Source of the DNA: JAVEYA01 sp034003745
Lineage (GTDB): Bacteria > Bacillota > Peptococcia > DRI-13 > PHAD01
Assembly (NCBI GenBank): GCA_034003745.1
Contig: JAVEYA010000123.1
Coordinates: 1-6,352, forward strand
Direction: 5' to 3'
DNA: 6,352 nucleotides
The position numbers and the translations under genes were made by a program. This document shows, piece after piece, positions 5,593 through 6,352 of the stretch. The notes under the pieces are model-generated. The model was not told the DNA's origin. It saw only the letters and a list, made by a program, of their open reading frames with translations, and ran no database searches. Every line of letters starts with the position of its first letter. Position 1 is the first letter of the stretch.

Positions 5593-6352
5593 TACCGCGG
5601 AACAGAGGCCGCGTGGGCTTGCTTTTCGCTCTCGCGGCAATCGTATGCCTTTTGGTCGGTACATATTTTATTCTCCAGCAGAAGAAGCCCGCCCCGGCTC
5701 CTGTGATTGAGGGAAAGCCGGGTTATGACGTCATTGTCGTCGGCGGTGAGCCGGAAGGAGTGGCGGCGGCGCTCTCCGCGGCCAGAAACGGGCTGAAGAC
5801 TTTACTGATCGAAGATGACGCGGCGCTGGGCGGTCTGATGACTTTAGGCGAGCTGAATTTTCTGGACATGAACCACGGCCCCAATAATGAACTGTTGACC
5901 CGGGGTATTTTCGAGAACTTCTACAAGGATCTGGGCAATGCCTTTGATATCGAGAAAGCCAAGCAGTGGTTTCTAAAGCAGGTGGAGGGCGAGCCCAATA
6001 TCGATTTGAAGCTCTCTACCCCCTTCGCAGAGCCGATTATGCGGAACAACCGGGTGGCCGGCGTGACGCTTCTGGAAAATGGGAATAAGGTGGAGTATCT
6101 GAGTCTGCGCGTCATCGACGCCACCACCGACGCCGATTTTGCAGCGGCTGCAGGCGTCCCCTATACGGTGGGCGGCGAAGACTATGGCGAGCGGGGCCTG
6201 TTGATGGGCGTGACCCTCGTCTTTGAGGTCTCCGGCGTGGACTGGGACCGTGTGGTGCAGTACTTGAAGCGGGAAGACGACGATCCCCACTCCGGGGCGG
6301 GCCGGGTGGACGCCTGGGGGTTCAGCAAGGAGGCCCAGGAGTATCAGCCGGT
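5589..6352 (+). CDS. Second FAD-dependent oxidoreductase, membrane-anchored paralogue (3' end beyond the window)
   Basis: The first 254 residues are present and open to the window edge; the gene is cut by the window, not broken. The N-terminus is P-R-N-R-G-R followed by a hydrophobic segment at ~9-29, then Gln/Lys and a Pro/Ala linker. This is a signal anchor with positive charges inside and the enzyme outside. Cys20 (A-I-V-C) is not a good lipobox. The Rossmann fold begins at Tyr46, with G-G-E-P-E-G at 52-57. From there 43 of 50 residues match the lipoprotein at 2997, and matching continues through the D-A-T-T-D-A-D and E-Y-Q-P regions. Its later FAD motifs and any SLH-like tail lie outside the window. 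The start is TTG with AGGAG upstream, overlapping the SEC-C stop; GTG at 5613 is a less likely alternative because it drops the charged residues. The substrate is unknown. Confidence 0.87.
   Translation, partial: MIPRNRGRVGLLFALAAIVCLLVGTYFILQQKKPAPAPVIEGKPGYDVIVVGGEPEGVAAALSAARNGLKTLLIEDDAALGGLMTLGELNFLDMNHGPNNELLTRGIFENFYKDLGNAFDIEKAKQWFLKQVEGEPNIDLKLSTPFAEPIMRNNRVAGVTLLENGNKVEYLSLRVIDATTDADFAAAAGVPYTVGGEDYGERGLLMGVTLVFEVSGVDWDRVVQYLKREDDDPHSGAGRVDAWGFSKEAQEYQP
5724..6352 (+). repeat. Second copy of a tandem gene duplication (first copy from about 3117)
   Basis: The catalytic-domain coding sequence from Tyr46 repeats that of the gene at 2997 (from Tyr41, nucleotide 3117). At the DNA level there are many third-base differences but long matching stretches, for example around the shared I-E-D-D-A-A-L-G-G segment. 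The N-terminal anchors are unrelated, so only the enzyme part is duplicated in recognisable form. Confidence 0.85.

Noticed and set aside
5589..5675. Cys20 of the second oxidoreductase as a lipobox
   Set aside because: The preceding residues are A-I-V, without the small residue needed before the cysteine, and the cysteine is in the middle of the hydrophobic segment. A signal anchor fits better.

Overview
The window most likely comes from a Gram-positive (Firmicutes/Clostridia-type) bacterium. The reasons are the very strong AAAGGAGGT-type ribosome binding sites, two TTG starts, a secreted protein ending in a copper-amine-oxidase-like 'stalk' domain (typical of Peptococcaceae, Paenibacillus and relatives), a lipoprotein signal, and an S-layer-homology-like tail. 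All genes are on the + strand. I see no RNA gene, insertion sequence, CRISPR array or phage gene.

Region by region: (1) 21-2114 encodes a secreted cell-surface protein with four roughly 133-residue beta-type repeats and a C-terminal stalk domain. It is closed by a clear intrinsic terminator (2131-2163). (2) 2286-2928 is an AT-rich two-gene module, an MNT nucleotidyltransferase overlapping a HEPN ribonuclease: a HepT/MntA-type toxin-antitoxin pair. It probably has its own promoter and ends at a strong hairpin (2947-2983). (3) 2997-6352 is a GC-rich cluster: a lipoprotein FAD-dependent oxidoreductase, a small SEC-C zinc-motif protein, and a second FAD-dependent oxidoreductase that runs off the window end. 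The second oxidoreductase overlaps the SEC-C gene by four bases and has no stop codon inside the window.

The two oxidoreductases are close tandem paralogues (43 of the first 50 catalytic-domain residues are identical by hand alignment). Both appear to be exported, but they are anchored differently: lipid for the first, a transmembrane signal anchor for the second. Both carry the same variant FAD-binding loop, GGEPEG, with Glu at the middle-glycine position. The first has a C-terminal region resembling a degenerate SLH domain. The SEC-C gene between them, translationally coupled to the second, is the least explained part. The toxin-antitoxin pair looks like an acquired island between two surface or secretion loci. 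I do not see direct evidence of a wholly new system. The paired exported flavoproteins with an interposed SEC-C protein are the best candidate for something undescribed.
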